From Allacma fusca (taxonomy: Eukaryota; Arthropoda; Collembola; Symphypleona; Sminthuridae): DNA of 64,000 nt. Location: NCBI GenBank assembly GCA_947179485.1, contig OX359245.1, positions 31,793,067 through 31,857,066 of the forward strand, in the 5' to 3' direction. The position numbers and the translations under genes are program-made. Under the pieces are notes generated by a model, which did no database searches, was not told the origin of the DNA, and saw only the letters and a program-made list of their open reading frames with translations. Numbering within the stretch: the first letter of the stretch is position 1; every line of letters starts with the position of its first letter. Positions 1 through 11,846 of this stretch are shown here, piece by piece.

Positions 1-1350
1 CCAAGTCAAGCTCCACCCATGCGAAGTGTCACCACTCCAGGATCCGCCTCTAGAACGTTATCCCGAACCCCGGCAGGGAAGAAAGAAGGTGGTGTGAAGT
101 TACTTGAGATCACAGAACAACCTGTAGGATATGCGCTTGCTAAGCGGAGGAAGAAGATGCAAGGTACAGTTATTGAAATAATATCTAGAAAAGTATCTTA
201 TAGATTATCAGAAATTATATTCTTTTTTAATTGTATTCTGAATATTTTTGATGTTCACATTTGTTCTGCAGAAATTGAAGATTCGAAGAAGTCGGTTTCG
301 CAAGAGGAACCCGCACCGCCGGTTAATGAAACTCCAGACTACGCTGCAGGCTTATCAGGTACTGGAAGATCAGCATCACCTCCACCGCCCGCTACTCCGC
401 TTCCTTTGCTACCACCACCAACACCGTCACCATATGCACCGCCACCAACCCCACAACCTTTGACACCATCAACCCCCACACCTCCAATAGCCACACCCTT
501 CTCAAGAGCAAATTCCATTCCTGATGGTCCTCCACCAACGCCTAATCCCCAACTTCCGACGAAATCAGAGCCGTCACCGCCGGCGCCAGTACCTGTGGTT
601 ACTCAAGCGCCAAGTTATCTTCCTGTTGCTGTCACTCCTGCTGCAAATCCTGCTAGAAAGGTAACAGCTGTTCTGTAGTTATTTAGATTTCATATTTTCT
701 CGAACGATAATTTGGAATCTCTATTCATAATTTTGATTTATTTGGTTTTAAATGAACACTTTTAATTACAGGTTCAAACCCAAGTCACTCATCAGACTAT
801 GACCAAAACTGTAATTTTGCAAGTACCGACAAATCCAACCCAACAAGTTGTCACACTTTCAGTGAGTTTAATGAATACATATTTACTATATGCACTTCAC
901 AAGCATTTGTAGATAGTGTCTAACAATCAATGTTTGGAATTTTAGAAAGAGTTGATGGAACAGGCACAGGAGATTTTCCGAACTGCAAATAAAGCTACTA
1001 GGCCAGAGAAGGAGCATATTCTGAAGTTCATGGCTGGGACACGAGGTGAATTTGGGATACTAAATTACATTGCCAAATTTGCCAAAGAAAAAATCCTAAT
1101 ACAATCAAATTACTTTTTCATAACAAAATTGTATACTTTACCAGAAAACCCTTGCCCGGAGCTTGGAAGCATTGTGACAATAAAACTGAGTGAGCATGAT
1201 GAGCCAGCCCGTCAGCCAGACGGAGCCTTGGTTTCTATGTCTGTCGAAACTCACTTCCAAATGAACTACAACACTGGTGAGTGGAAAGTTATACAGAAAC
1301 CACCTAAAATGGATGCTACATTAGCGCAACAAGCACCGAAGTACCCTTAA
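1..1350 (+). CDS. Nelfa: NELF-A (negative elongation factor A), 3' part, 5 exons
   Basis: Exons: <1-163, 272-660, 772-861, 946-1045, 1145-1350 (stop 1348-1350); all introns are GT-AG and the reading frame joins across each. NELF-A is a subunit of the nuclear complex that holds RNA polymerase II in promoter-proximal pause. Exon 1 and the start of exon 2 carry GGVKLLEI and ETPDYAAGL, which match the middle region of animal NELF-A. Exon 2 then becomes a Pro/Thr-rich linker. Exons 4-5 carry the conserved C-terminal block: QEIFRTANKATRPEK, FMAGTR joined by splicing to ENPC, IKLSEH and FQMNYNTGEW. The 5' end lies outside the window, so the N-terminal half is missing. Introns 1 (164-271, 108 bp) and 4 (1046-1144, 99 bp) are both multiples of three without in-frame stops. 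Recognition is by remembered family sequence, not a database search. Confidence 0.93.
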
Positions 1351-2129
1351 TCGTTGTTCATGATTCATTTGAGGTTTTAATGCTTACAATACTAGTACCT
1401 ATACTTATATTTACCATAGTCGCAATTACTTGAATTCTTTTTAGGTATTGAGTGTTGACAGAAAACTCCGTTGATGTTGTGTTAATTAAACTTGTACAAC
1501 TTCAATCAAATGTATGTGTTGTTACTGTTGCAAACACTTAACTGTTCATAAAAAATGTTTTAGTATACACAATATAATTATAAATGTACGCATAATTGAT
1601 AAACATCAAAGCACACAAAATTGTATTGTCATTTTTAGTTAAATATGATTTCCCTAAAATTTCTGCATGCAATTGACATTTACCTCAAACTTAAATTTAG
1701 AAAGTGTTCTCTATTGTATCGCTGAAAGGGTGTCATGTTTATACACGGATATTGAAAACCCCAGATTCATTCTGAGTACGTCAGTACAGCCTCACGGTTT
1801 GGATTCCCACGAACGAAGTCCCAAAACGCTGATATGTGTGTAAATATGTAGATTCTTGTTCAAGCTCATTTAAAACGGTTTTAATACGCGGGTGGGAATG
1901 GGAATAGATAGAATGGCTTTGGCCTTTGGAAACTTTCTCAGTAGGGAATTTACATAGGCTCATTACATGACACGATCTGCTACACATGCTTACATACCAA
2001 CAAGGAGCACAAGTATATATGTATACTTACAATTCTCGTCTTTCTATTTGACTCCTGCATAAACAGCACCTCTGCCCGTACATGCAAGAAAATGTAGTTT
2101 CAACAAAACATGAGAAGAAAATTAATACG
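1351..2129. other. 3' flank of NELF-A, no gene seen
   Basis: AT-rich sequence downstream of the NELF-A stop. I see no conserved coding region on either strand, and a 68-codon minus-strand open frame (1987-1781) resembles nothing known. No exact AATAAA was noticed close to the stop, so the polyadenylation site is unassigned. Confidence 0.6.
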
Positions 2130-2339
2130 CGTCAAAATATCTTGGACTCAGGGTAACTTGGACTCAACGAAGGACAAGTCACCAGCCCTGCAGATAAACT
2201 GCTGATGTATTGTAAAAGTAAGCGCTAGTTGTATTAAAATAAACTAACATTCAATCAGCGTTAACGATACATTCATGTGAACCTTGAGATGAATAATTAT
2301 TCAAATCCCAGGGGTGGATTAATAAAATAATTTTTACCC

Positions 2340-3972
2340 TGGCTGTAACCGTCAAAACACCACTGTACCCATAGTAACCGGAGTTGTGCTCCGATCCGGA
2401 ATCTAATGTCACCAGTCGAAAGAGCATTCAAAACAGGAAATACTCATGGCTCACTTTTTCAAAATTCGAATTTGATGATTTTTAAAAAATCTGGAAATCT
2501 GGGTCCAAGCCAGAGATATACATGTTGGTACCCATAGTACCCGGAGTTGTGCTCCGATCCGGAATCTACTGTCACCAGTCGAAAGAGCATCCAAAACTGG
2601 AAATACACATGGCACACTTTTTCAAAATTCGAATTTGATGATTTTTAAAAAAATCTGGAAATCTGGGTCCAAGCCAGAGATATACATGTTGGTACCCATA
2701 GTACCCGGAGTTGTGCTCCGATCCGAAATCAAATGTCACCAGTCGAAGGAGCATCCAAAACTGGAAATATAGGTGGCTCACTTTTGCAAAATTCGAATTT
2801 GATGATTTTTAAAAAATCTGGAAATCTGGGTCCAAGCCAGAGATATACATGTTGGTACCCATAGTACCCGGAGTTGTGCTCCGATCCGAAATCTAATGTC
2901 ACCAGTCGAAAGAGCATCCAAAACTGGAAATATACATGGCTCACTTTTTCAAAATTCGAATTTGATTATTTTTAAAAAATCTGGGTCCAAGCCGAAGATA
3001 TACATGTTGGTACCCATAGTACCCGAAATTGTGCTCCGATCCGGAATCTAATGCCACCAGTCGAACGAGCATCCAAAACTGGAAATACTAATGGCTCACT
3101 TTGTCAAAATTCGAATTTGATGATTTTTAAAAAAATCATGAAATCTTGGCCCAGGCTCATCATTTACCTATTGGTACACTTTGTGGGCAGAGTTTTGCTC
3201 CGATTGGAAATATTATCACACCATTCGAAAGAGCATTAAAAACTGAGGCTCAACATGGCTCACTTTGTCAAAATTCGAATTTGATGATTTTTAAAAAAAT
3301 CATGAAATCTGGTCCCAGGCTCATCATTTACCTATTGGTACACTTTGTGGGCAGAGTTTTGCTCCGATTGGAAATATGGTAACACCATTCGAAAGAGCAT
3401 TAAAAACTGAGGCTCAACATGGCTCACTTTGTCAAAATTCGAATTTGATGATTTTTAAAAAAATCATGAAATCTGGGCCCAGGCTCATCATTTACCTATT
3501 GGTACACTTTGTGGGCAGAGTTTTGCTCCGATTGGAAATATGGTAACACCAGTCGAAAGAGCATCCAAAACTGGAAATACACATGGCTTACGTTTTCAAA
3601 TTCCGAATTTGCTGATTTTTAAAAAAATCTGGAATTCTGGGTCCAAGCCAGAGGTATACATGTTGGTACCCATAGTACCCGGAGTTGTGGTCCGATCCGG
3701 AATCTAATATCACCAGTCGAAAATGCATCCAAAACTGGAAATGCACGTGGCTCACTTTTTCAAAATTCGAATTTGATGATTTTTAAAAAATCTGGAAATC
3801 TGGGTCCAAACCAGAGATATACATGTTGGTACCCATAGTACCCGGAGTTGTGCTCCTATCCGGAATCTAATGTCACCAGTCGAAGGAGCATCCAAAACTG
3901 GAAATATAGGTGGCTCACTTTTGCAAAATTCGAATTTGATGATTTTTAAAAAATCTGGAAATCTGGGTCCAA
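2340..3972 (+). repeat. Left-arm tandem array, 164-bp unit, subfamilies A-B-A
   Basis: Successive units begin with GGTACCC or GGTACAC at about 2527, 2691, 2854, 3009, 3173, 3337 and 3501, giving a period of 163-164 bp with one shorter unit of about 155 bp. Subfamily A (GGTACCCATAGTACCCGGAG) occupies about 2350-3130 and 3560-3970. Subfamily B (GGTACACTTTGTGGGCAGAG) fills about 3130-3550. Both share the block AAAATTCGAATTTGATGATT, so they are diverged versions of one repeat. Open frames of 60-80 codons here merely follow the repeat period. Confidence 0.9.
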
Positions 3973-4339
3973 GCCCAAGATTTGTGATCATGTATACTAT
4001 AATAGTGCGTCGTCACTTACTTTCGATATGTGGTTATTCATTTCTGTTTTAGGACAAGCTAGAATCTTAATCAAATGATTTTATCAAGTAACCCACACCA
4101 CATGCCAAGTCGGGATAGGAATGAAATCTTGTGTGAGTTAATGTATTTGGGCCAATTTACCAGCGAGAACAAAAGTTTGGTCCATCTCGTCATGATTTGC
4201 GCGGAAAATCGTGCAGATGTTTTACATTTTAATTCGTGAGCAAAGGATGTACCCTGTCCAACTTAAATCTTCCAACGTGAATTCTCAGACAATTTTTAGT
4301 TTCGATAGTCGGTGCTATATTAGATGAATGCCACATTAA

Positions 4340-4640
4340 TTGCATGCGTTCTTCAAATACTGACCAATATTTGGTATCTTAGACTTTCTTAATCTACCTA
4401 CTTCACTTTAGATAGACCATTATTGGTCACTATTAGCATTTTCGCCTGAGAATGGGCAATACTGGACACATTTAGGTTTTTGGCCTGAGATTGACCAATA
4501 TTGGACACGACTAGCTTCTGGACCCCAGACTAACCAATATTGGTCACAATCGGTTTCTGGATCTCATACTAACCAATATTGGTCACAATGGTTTCTTGGC
4601 CATATATTGACCGAATTATGTAGTTGTTTCATTTCCCCAG
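4340..4640. repeat. Degenerate tandem repeat with palindromic core ACCAATATTGGT
   Basis: About six spaced copies (about 4362, 4423, 4490, 4530, 4570, 4606) of a motif based on GACCAATATTGGTCAC, mostly 40-60 bp apart. One more copy stands near 6615, just inside the other arm. The core is a perfect 12-bp palindrome. The rest of 4002-4904 has no visible gene. Confidence 0.7.
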
Positions 4641-4904
4641 TTTGTACCAAAATCGATGTCAAATTTGTAGGGGTCAAGCAGAATAACCAAAGTTGGAATA
4701 TTTTATGGTTTTTTAATTTAGCAGTTAGTAATTTCATGAAAAAATTTCCTTGAACGTTTTTAGTCTTCAAAATATTTCTGAAAGGTACGAATGTTGTAAA
4801 TCTGAAGGTTTCATAATAATAACAAATTTATAATGTTGCACTGTTCGCGGGAATAATACCATCGGGATTGTCGCGGCGGGATTAGCTCTGAACTCCATTC
4901 AGGG

Positions 4905-6549
4905 TCAAGTATTCAAGAACTTTTAGAGTAATTTGAACGTGGCCAAGTATTGCCGGAACAACTCTTGACTTGACCATGACTTGACCATAACTTGAGCATG
5001 ACTTGACCATGACTTGACCATAACTTGACCATAACTTGACCATGACTTGACCAGAACTTGACTTAGATTGTCAAGTCTTTTTCAAAATAGAAATAGACAA
5101 ATAGTATTCACACTTACAATAAAGCAAGCGCTACATTTATTATGATTTTTATTGGCGAAACACTAAATTATTAATCTGATGAAATACTCTTGACGTTAAC
5201 TACTGCATACAATTAATCGGCAAAACAGCAAATAACAATATTATTCACAATTCATAAGCTTCTAAAAAAATTTATTTACTGTTTCAGTTCGATGCTTTGA
5301 TGTCTTCATGTATTAGTTTTAGCCATCCTTAAGAGACTGCGAATAGTCTGCTAAGTTAGAAAGTATTTTAGGGGTAAGAACTTGAATTCCCATTGAATTT
5401 TACTACAAATAATAACAGCATGCCCTAACATTCAAGTTTGGATCGCTTCACTGAAAATCTCCATAGTTCAGCGTCCGCCCTGTAAATGAAAAAATCTGGC
5501 TTATATATAGTACAGCTATCAGTATTTGCAAATGTTAAATGTCTAAGAACAAATATTGTACTTGGATTAAAGCAATTTGATTAATTAACAATGCGTTTAT
5601 TTTTTGCAACAATACAGTACAACAATTGAACACTTGCTTTCATAAGTGCTGTTCCGAAATTTTTATATTCTTATTCTTTCGTCCACTAGGACAAGGGAGC
5701 GTTCACAAATGACGTCATCCAAAATACTGGTTTTTAGGCACCCAGTCACACACTTGTCATCAGACATCATCATGTGATAAAACGACGCACCCACCCGATG
5801 TAATGACGTCATCATCACCAGGACTGCACAATTGAAAATGCCCTGGGTTTTATACCTGCCTACCTAAAAATGCCCTCAAAATGTCTTAATTTGAAAATGC
5901 CTAGCATTTTGGGCATTTTCGGCAAGTAAGCAAGTCGAAGCAGGTTGAATCAAACTACCAAAACTAGTAACGGTTAAGCAAAAAAATCGTTGGTAACATT
6001 CGTCGGTTGATGACATCATCATTTGGTCAAATCCACCTACCACTGCGTCATCAACATCATCATCTCCCGTTAGCACCCACCCACTAATTTGATGACGTCA
6101 TTTGTGAACGCTCCCCAACCGTGGCTTTCCATGGATATATTGAATTGTAACGTAAAAAAATGCAGTTTAGACTAGACGAACATGCATGGATACAGAATCT
6201 CGGAGTAGCGACAACGACAATTTGAAGAAAAGAACGCCTATTGAATTATTTGACACCAAAACTTCGATATGCGTAACATTTCGTTACTTGAATAAGTACT
6301 TGAAGTACTCATGGTTCATGGTCAAGGATTTAAAAATTTTTTACTTGACCATGAACATGACTTGACTCTTAAGTACAACTTTTTGTCTTGACCATGATAA
6401 CTACTTAACTCCAAATCTCAGGGTCAAGTAAGTAAATAACTTGATCATGTCTTGAATGATCAAGTATTCATTATATTTTACTTGACCATGACCCGAACGT
6501 GACCATGACTAGAAATACTCATGGTCTACTTGAACTTGAGCCAGCTCTG
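4905..6549 (-). mobile_element. Older hAT-like copy related to 19347-20577, inverted, left end damaged
   Basis: Read in reverse, 19347-20577 aligns with this stretch: the same TTGACCATGA/TCATGGTCAA word arrays occur at both ends, with shared unique sequence between (for example near 5070-5130 and 5640-5690). The right end ACTTGAGCCAGCTCTG matches the terminus of the better-preserved copy. The left terminus is not recognisable and may be truncated. It is interrupted by the element at 5695-6115. Confidence 0.75.
5695..6115. mobile_element. 421-bp MITE with 24-bp TIRs and CAA target duplication
   Basis: The termini form a near-perfect inverted repeat beginning GGGAGCGTTCACAAATGACG, each with a TGACGTCA palindrome; two further TGACGTCA copies lie nearby. 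CAA flanks both sides (5692-5694 and 6116-6118). The related copy at 19347-20577 has an uninterrupted site here (around 19760-19780 in reverse), which supports a 3-bp target duplication. The interior carries a fragment similar to the GGCATTTT-type element at 28440-29562. The superfamily is not assigned. Confidence 0.8.
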
Positions 6550-6683
6550 ATGATAACTACTGGTTTTTTCACCTCACTATGATCAAAATTTGTTTAGGCC
6601 ATCACCTTGACCTTAGATTGACCAATATTGGTCACTGTTAGTATTATTATTTAATATAGTATACATGATCACAAATCTTGGGC

Positions 6684-8690
6684 CTTGATTTCAACATTTT
6701 TTAAAAAATCATCAAATTCGAATTTTGACAACGTGAGCCATGTTGAGCCTTAGTTTTTAATGCTCTTTCGAATGGTGTGACCATATTTCCAATCGGAGCA
6801 AAACTCTGCCCACAAAGTGTACCAATAGGTAAATGATGAGCCTGGGACCAGATTTCATGATTTTTTTAAAAATCATCAAATTCGAATTTTGACAAAGTGA
6901 GCCATGTTGAGCCTCAGTTTTTAATGCTCTTTCGAATGGTGTGACCATATTTCCAATCGGAGCAAAACTCTGCCCACAAAGTGTACCAATAGGTAAATGA
7001 TGAGCCTGGGCCCAGATTTCATGATTTTTTTAAAAATCATCAAATTCTTATTTTGACAAAGTGAGCCATGTTTAGCCTCAGTTTTTAATGCTCTTTCGAA
7101 TGGTGTTACCATATTTCCAATCGGAGCAAAACTCTGCCCACAAAGTGTACCAATAGGTAAATGATGAGCTTGGGACCAGATTTCATGATTTTTTTAAAAA
7201 TCATCAAATTCGAATTTTGACAAAGTGAGCCATGTTGAGCCTCAGTTTTTAATGCACTTTCGAATGGTGTCATAATATTTCCAATCGGAGCAAAACTCTG
7301 CCCACAAAGTGTACCAATAGGTAAATGATGAGCCTGGGCCCAGATTTCATGATTTTTTGAAAAATCATCAAATTCTTATTTTGACAAAGTGAGCCATGTT
7401 TAGCCTCAGTTTTTAATGCTCTTTCGAATGGTGTTACCATATTTCCAATCGGAGCAAAACTCTGCCCACAAAGTGTACCAATAGGTAAATGATGAGCTTG
7501 GGACCAGATTTCATGATTTTTTTAAAAATCATCAAATTCGAATTTTGACAAAGTGAGCCATGTTGAGCCTCAGTTTTTAATGCACTTTCGAATGGTGTCA
7601 TAATATTTCCAATCGGAGCAAAACTCTGCCCACAAAGTGTACCAATAGGTAAATGATGAGCCTGGGCCCAGATTTCATGATTTTTTTAAAAATCATCAAA
7701 TTCGAATTTTGACAAAGTGAGCCATGTTGAGCCTCAGTTTTTAATGCTCTTTCGAATGGTGTGACCATATTTCCAATCGGAGCAAAACTCTGCCCACAAA
7801 GTGTACCATAAGGTAAATGATGAGCCTGGGCCCAGATTTCATGATTTTTTTAAAAATCATCAAATTCTTATTTTGACAAAGTGAGCCATGTTGAGCCTCA
7901 GTTTTTAATGCTCTTTCGAATGGTGTTACCATATTTCCAATCGGAGCAAAACTCTGCCCACAAAGTGTACCAATAGGTAAATGATGAGCCTGGGCCCAGA
8001 TTTCATGATTTTTTTAAAAATCATCAAATTCGAATTTTGACAAAGTGAGCCATGTTGAGCCTCAGTTTTTAATGCTCTTTCGAATGGTGTTACCATATTT
8101 CCAATCGGAGCAAAACTCTGCCCACAAAGTGTACCAATAGGTAAATGATGAGCCTGGGACCAGATTTCATGATTTTTTTAAAAATCATCAAATTCGAATT
8201 TTGACAAAGTGAGCCATGTTGAGCCTCAGTTTTTAATGCTCTTTCGAATGGTGTTACCATATTTCCAATCGGAGCAAAACTCTGCCCACAAAGTGTACCA
8301 ATAGGTAAATGATGAGCCTGGGACCAGATTTCATGATTTTTTTAAAAATCATCAAATTCGAATTTTGACAAAGTGAGCCATGTTGAGCCTCAGTTTTTAA
8401 TGCTCTTTCGAATGGTGTTACCATACTTCCAATCGGAGCAAAACTCTGCCCACAAAGTGTACCAATAGGTAAATGATGAGCCTGGGACCAGATTTCATGA
8501 TTTTTTTAAAAAAGCATCAAATTCGAATTTTGACAAAGTGAGCCATGTTGAGCCTCAGTTTTTAATGCTCTTTCGAATGGTGTCATAATATTTCCAATCG
8601 GAGCAAAACTCTTCCCACAAAGTTTACCAATAGATAACTGTTGAGCCTGTGCCCAGATTTTACGATTTTTTGAAAAAAATTGGAACGTTA
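6684..8690 (-). repeat. Right-arm tandem array, about 12 units of 164 bp, subfamily B, inverted
   Basis: Twelve or so head-to-tail copies of the B unit in the reverse orientation to the left arm; the marker GTGTACCAATAGG recurs every 164 bp, for example at about 6819 and 6983. Copies differ mainly by alternating variants (CGAATTTTG or CTTATTTTG; GGTGTGACC, GGTGTTACC or GGTGTCATA). This suggests spread in blocks of two or more units. The last unit before 8690 is the most degraded. There is no subfamily A unit in this arm. Confidence 0.9.
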
Positions 8691-8830
8691 ACTGGAAGTT
8701 AACTCTGGGTACTATGTTTGTTGCAAGCTCATCTTGGTTCTACCACCTGCGTCCTTGCATCAGGCATAGGCTGGGTCGGGTACTTGGTAATATTTGAACC
8801 AAGATAGACTGAGTCCAAGATATTTTGACG

Positions 8831-9213
8831 GCTACAGAAAATTAAGCTGCAGTGCCTCATAGCGTTCCTGAACGTTGAAGAGGCAAAATGAACCAGGTAC
8901 ATTTTTCATTGAAAGCAAAATTATCTGCTTTAATTTTTATTAGAAAAAATGACCATACATAAGCATTATAAAAATAAATTAATAGATTAAATATAATTTG
9001 CTATGCATCTTTTACTTTTAGTAAAACTATATGTGTGTACATATATATAATTTTATTTTTGAACAAAAATGCATTCATTTCGTCCCTTCACTGCCGACAA
9101 GCTCGTAGGCTTCTCAAATAAGGCTTGTCCTTCTCAAATAATCCATGAATGAAGTAAATGCTCACACAATCTGATTTAACTCCAAGAAACAAAGGGTACC
9201 GGTTTTACTAATT
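8831..9213. other. Spacer between foldback element and receptor gene A
   Basis: No gene seen. Near 8876-8895 there is GAAGAGGCAAAATGA, a short relic related to the terminal words of the element at 23751-26378. Sequence from about 9080 onward begins to match block 2 (from about 22430), marking the left edge of the duplication. Confidence 0.6.
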
Positions 9214-11846
9214 TTACTTATTCTGAATGCACAGCATTGAGTAAGTCAGAATATATTGTAGTATCTGCAAATCAAGGTAAAAATAAGTAAAATATTTTAT
9301 TGCTCCCTTGAAATAAAAGTTGAGAAATTAATTACCATTCCGACGGAGTCTGGGGTCAAGCTCACAAACCTCCCCAAATTAGTTCCATGAATTCCAAAAG
9401 AAATATCATTCAGTATAACCCGGAGCTGAAATTCTGGCAACTCCAAAAGTAATTTCCCACTCAGAATTTTACGCATTTGTCGGCACTATAATTTAGGTTA
9501 AAAATATTCTTCCATTACAATTTAGGTATGCGTCTGATCCTCCACCATAAAACTGATTTGATATCATATACTATACTAGTATAATCTAGTAACTAGTAAA
9601 TGACTTCAAAATGCTTACCAGGATGCACGCTTTGGCAGACATCCTATAAAATAAGATGATTTGAAGGATGAAAAATGACATTGCAATTCGTGTGACTGTA
9701 TCCACATTCTGTCCAGTGAGTCCCATTGAATCTATCATTCCTCGCATGTGCAACGAGGTCCAAGAGACATTAGTCAACACAAAGATGAAATTATAAACCA
9801 TATTAAATTGATTTTTCGAGTGCTGTAGTCGTTTGAAATCCTCGTACAGTTTGTAAAACTATTCAAATTTAAATTAAACAAAAATATTTAATATCCTAGT
9901 ACAGAAAAAATATTTAGGAAAGTTTAAAACAGCCAAAAGTATTTACCTCTTTATGTGTCAATCGGGTAGCATGGGTTAAACAAGCCATAAATTCCTTTGT
10001 ATACAAATATCCGAAAACAGGAGATGCAAAGATGTTGGTCTCAAGAATGAAAATATATATAGTGTAATTGAGTTCAGTGATCATTGCATAAACTGAGCAA
10101 GCCGTTACAGCAGATGAATAATTGCTCACCCATTTAGGGAAACAGTACAGGGAAAAAAATTTTGTACTGTTTTTAAATGCCTCTAGAAAGTCCAAAAATC
10201 GAGTTTGCATGGTTGCGAAGAACCACCAGAGTATTGAATAGATCTCGACCAAAATAAACGCCACATATCCGAAGAATATCTGGTGAATTGAAAAGAAATA
10301 CAGTTCAAATATATAGAATAAATTAGTATTTTAAACATACGGTCCATACCTAATTCTAAGACCAGACAACTCTTACTATAGCGGACATGTTTTATTTTGA
10401 AAAATGGTTAATCCTACCATTGGACCCGTATACTAGCGCAGGTTTTACATATTCCCTACAATTAAATGGTAGAATATAAAGGGTGTTTCATATCCCTTTT
10501 CTCCTCCATATTGGTTGGAGTAACAAAAATAATATTGGATTTCCCCAATTTGTAGTAACTTATTTTCCAGATTTTATAAAATTTGTGTTATGGACCTCGT
10601 TCAATTTTTGCGGTCACAAGGGTCACAGATATGAAGTTCGAATTTTTTATGCATTGTGCATTGAGCAGGTCGTTCATTAAGGAATCTTGGAACAGCCCAG
10701 AACATTCCCAGCACTAATCACAAATATCGCTTTGTTGAGCATTATCGATATGACCTGTAACAAGAGAGAGAGCAAGGTTGGGAAAATTCACCTTCAAATT
10801 CAAAGATGCAGAAACGAGAGTTTCTGTTCTCAATATTTGTTCATGGACTTTCTGAAACATATTTTAGAAGGCAATGTTTGTGGTAGTTTTAATGAGGATT
10901 AAATTTAGCCAATATCGGCTTTTCAAATAAATAGGAGAATATTGAATCTAAGAAACAAATATTTTTTGAAAAATTAGTTCTTAAAATTTGCCTCAAATCA
11001 TAAATTTCATCTTTCTCACTTTTGCTGCGGTAGCTGAATTTCCACAACCTTGTTCTCTGTTCTGGCTGATCATGCCTATACAGTTCTGAAGGTACGGACC
11101 TGATAGATAGCTCTTAAATATTGTCTCTTAGAAATCATTACTGTAGTTATTCTTGTTATTATAAATTGTGTTATAAAGCGGATAAATTTTTTCAGAGAAT
11201 ATGTACGTTTTATAGTGAGAGTTACCGGGTTGTCTATATTTATTAATACCATTGGCTTGTTTGATACACTTCTCTGGAAGCATAAAGTTTCCTGCAACTG
11301 ATGTCCATAATTTTCTATTGTGCCGACGCGTCTCCAGTTAAAAAACAATTGGGCACTAGAATTCAGAGCAATCAACAACCTCGATCCTGTGTCCATATAA
11401 AATACAAATGTGGCGTCTGCAGTTCGCAAAGTATGGATGACATCTAGTAGTTCAATTCCAATCCGCCAGCATAAATTAAGTTGAAGGAGATGGACCAGAA
11501 ACTATCATTGTTTGAGAAAAGCCATACATATTTTAGCACTTTACGTATTTCATATATTACTTTTGCGCTGTGATTACCCAGAAGGATTTCTGATAGAATA
11601 ATCTGATCAGGACTGTCTTGTATTAATGTATATATTTCTTACCTTCTGGATTCGGTGACATGCTACAAAAGTATATTTATTCATACCAGAATTCCATACT
11701 AATTTAGAAGACGAATAAAATAATACGGATGTAAACTTCGTATAGAGTGACAATACCAATATGTAAGGATTGTCCCCTATGAATGAATTCAGTTTGTCGT
11801 TAATTTGTCGAATTATTTTATTCCGTTTGAACATTGAAAGAATCAT
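9214..11846 (-). CDS. Gustatory-receptor-like chemoreceptor A, 6 exons, 409 aa
   Basis: Exons on the minus strand: 11846-11643, 11501-11250, 10279-9947, 9858-9619, 9485-9336, 9264-9214 (stop 9216-9214). All introns are GT-AG and phase 0, and the six pieces sum to 409 codons plus stop, a normal length for arthropod gustatory receptors (multi-pass membrane proteins acting as ligand-gated channels). The last exon holds the family signature TYxxxxxQ (TYSMLCIQ, residues 400-407), followed by N rather than the usual F. Hydrophobic segments are visible in every exon, for example VAFILVEIYSILWWFF and IAMSFFILQIILFY. The long third intron-separated step (10280-11249) matches the intron of paralogue B, which carries a large insertion. 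Ligand unknown. A further small exon inside that intron cannot be excluded. Confidence 0.85.

Larger units (their letters stand above)
2130..8830. mobile_element. Foldback-type element with inverted arms of 164-bp tandem repeats
   Basis: The outer ends are a 22-bp perfect inverted repeat (2130-2151 against 8809-8830, core GTCAAAATATCTTGGACTCA). A second perfect 29-bp inverted pair marks the inner arm ends (3973-4001 against 6655-6683). Between them the left arm (about 2340-3972) and right arm (about 6684-8690) are tandem arrays of one 164-bp unit family in opposite orientation. The direct repeat AGAAAATTAA lies at 2116-2125 and 8836-8845, a few bases outside the termini, and may be a target duplication, though the spacing is untidy. 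No transposase is visible in the 2.65-kb centre, which holds younger nested elements. The layout resembles foldback/Galileo-type DNA transposons, but the family assignment is inference. Confidence 0.75.

Noticed and set aside
1781-1987. A 68-codon minus-strand frame downstream of NELF-A
   Set aside because: No similarity recognised, no splice or polyadenylation context, and within the length expected by chance.
2572-3991. Open frames of 60-79 codons in the left repeat arm
   Set aside because: Same explanation: by-products of the tandem repeat.
6757-7932. Repeated open frames of 63 codons on the minus strand, nearly identical to one another
   Set aside because: They track the 164-bp tandem repeat and appear wherever a unit lacks a stop; no start context, splice or family support.
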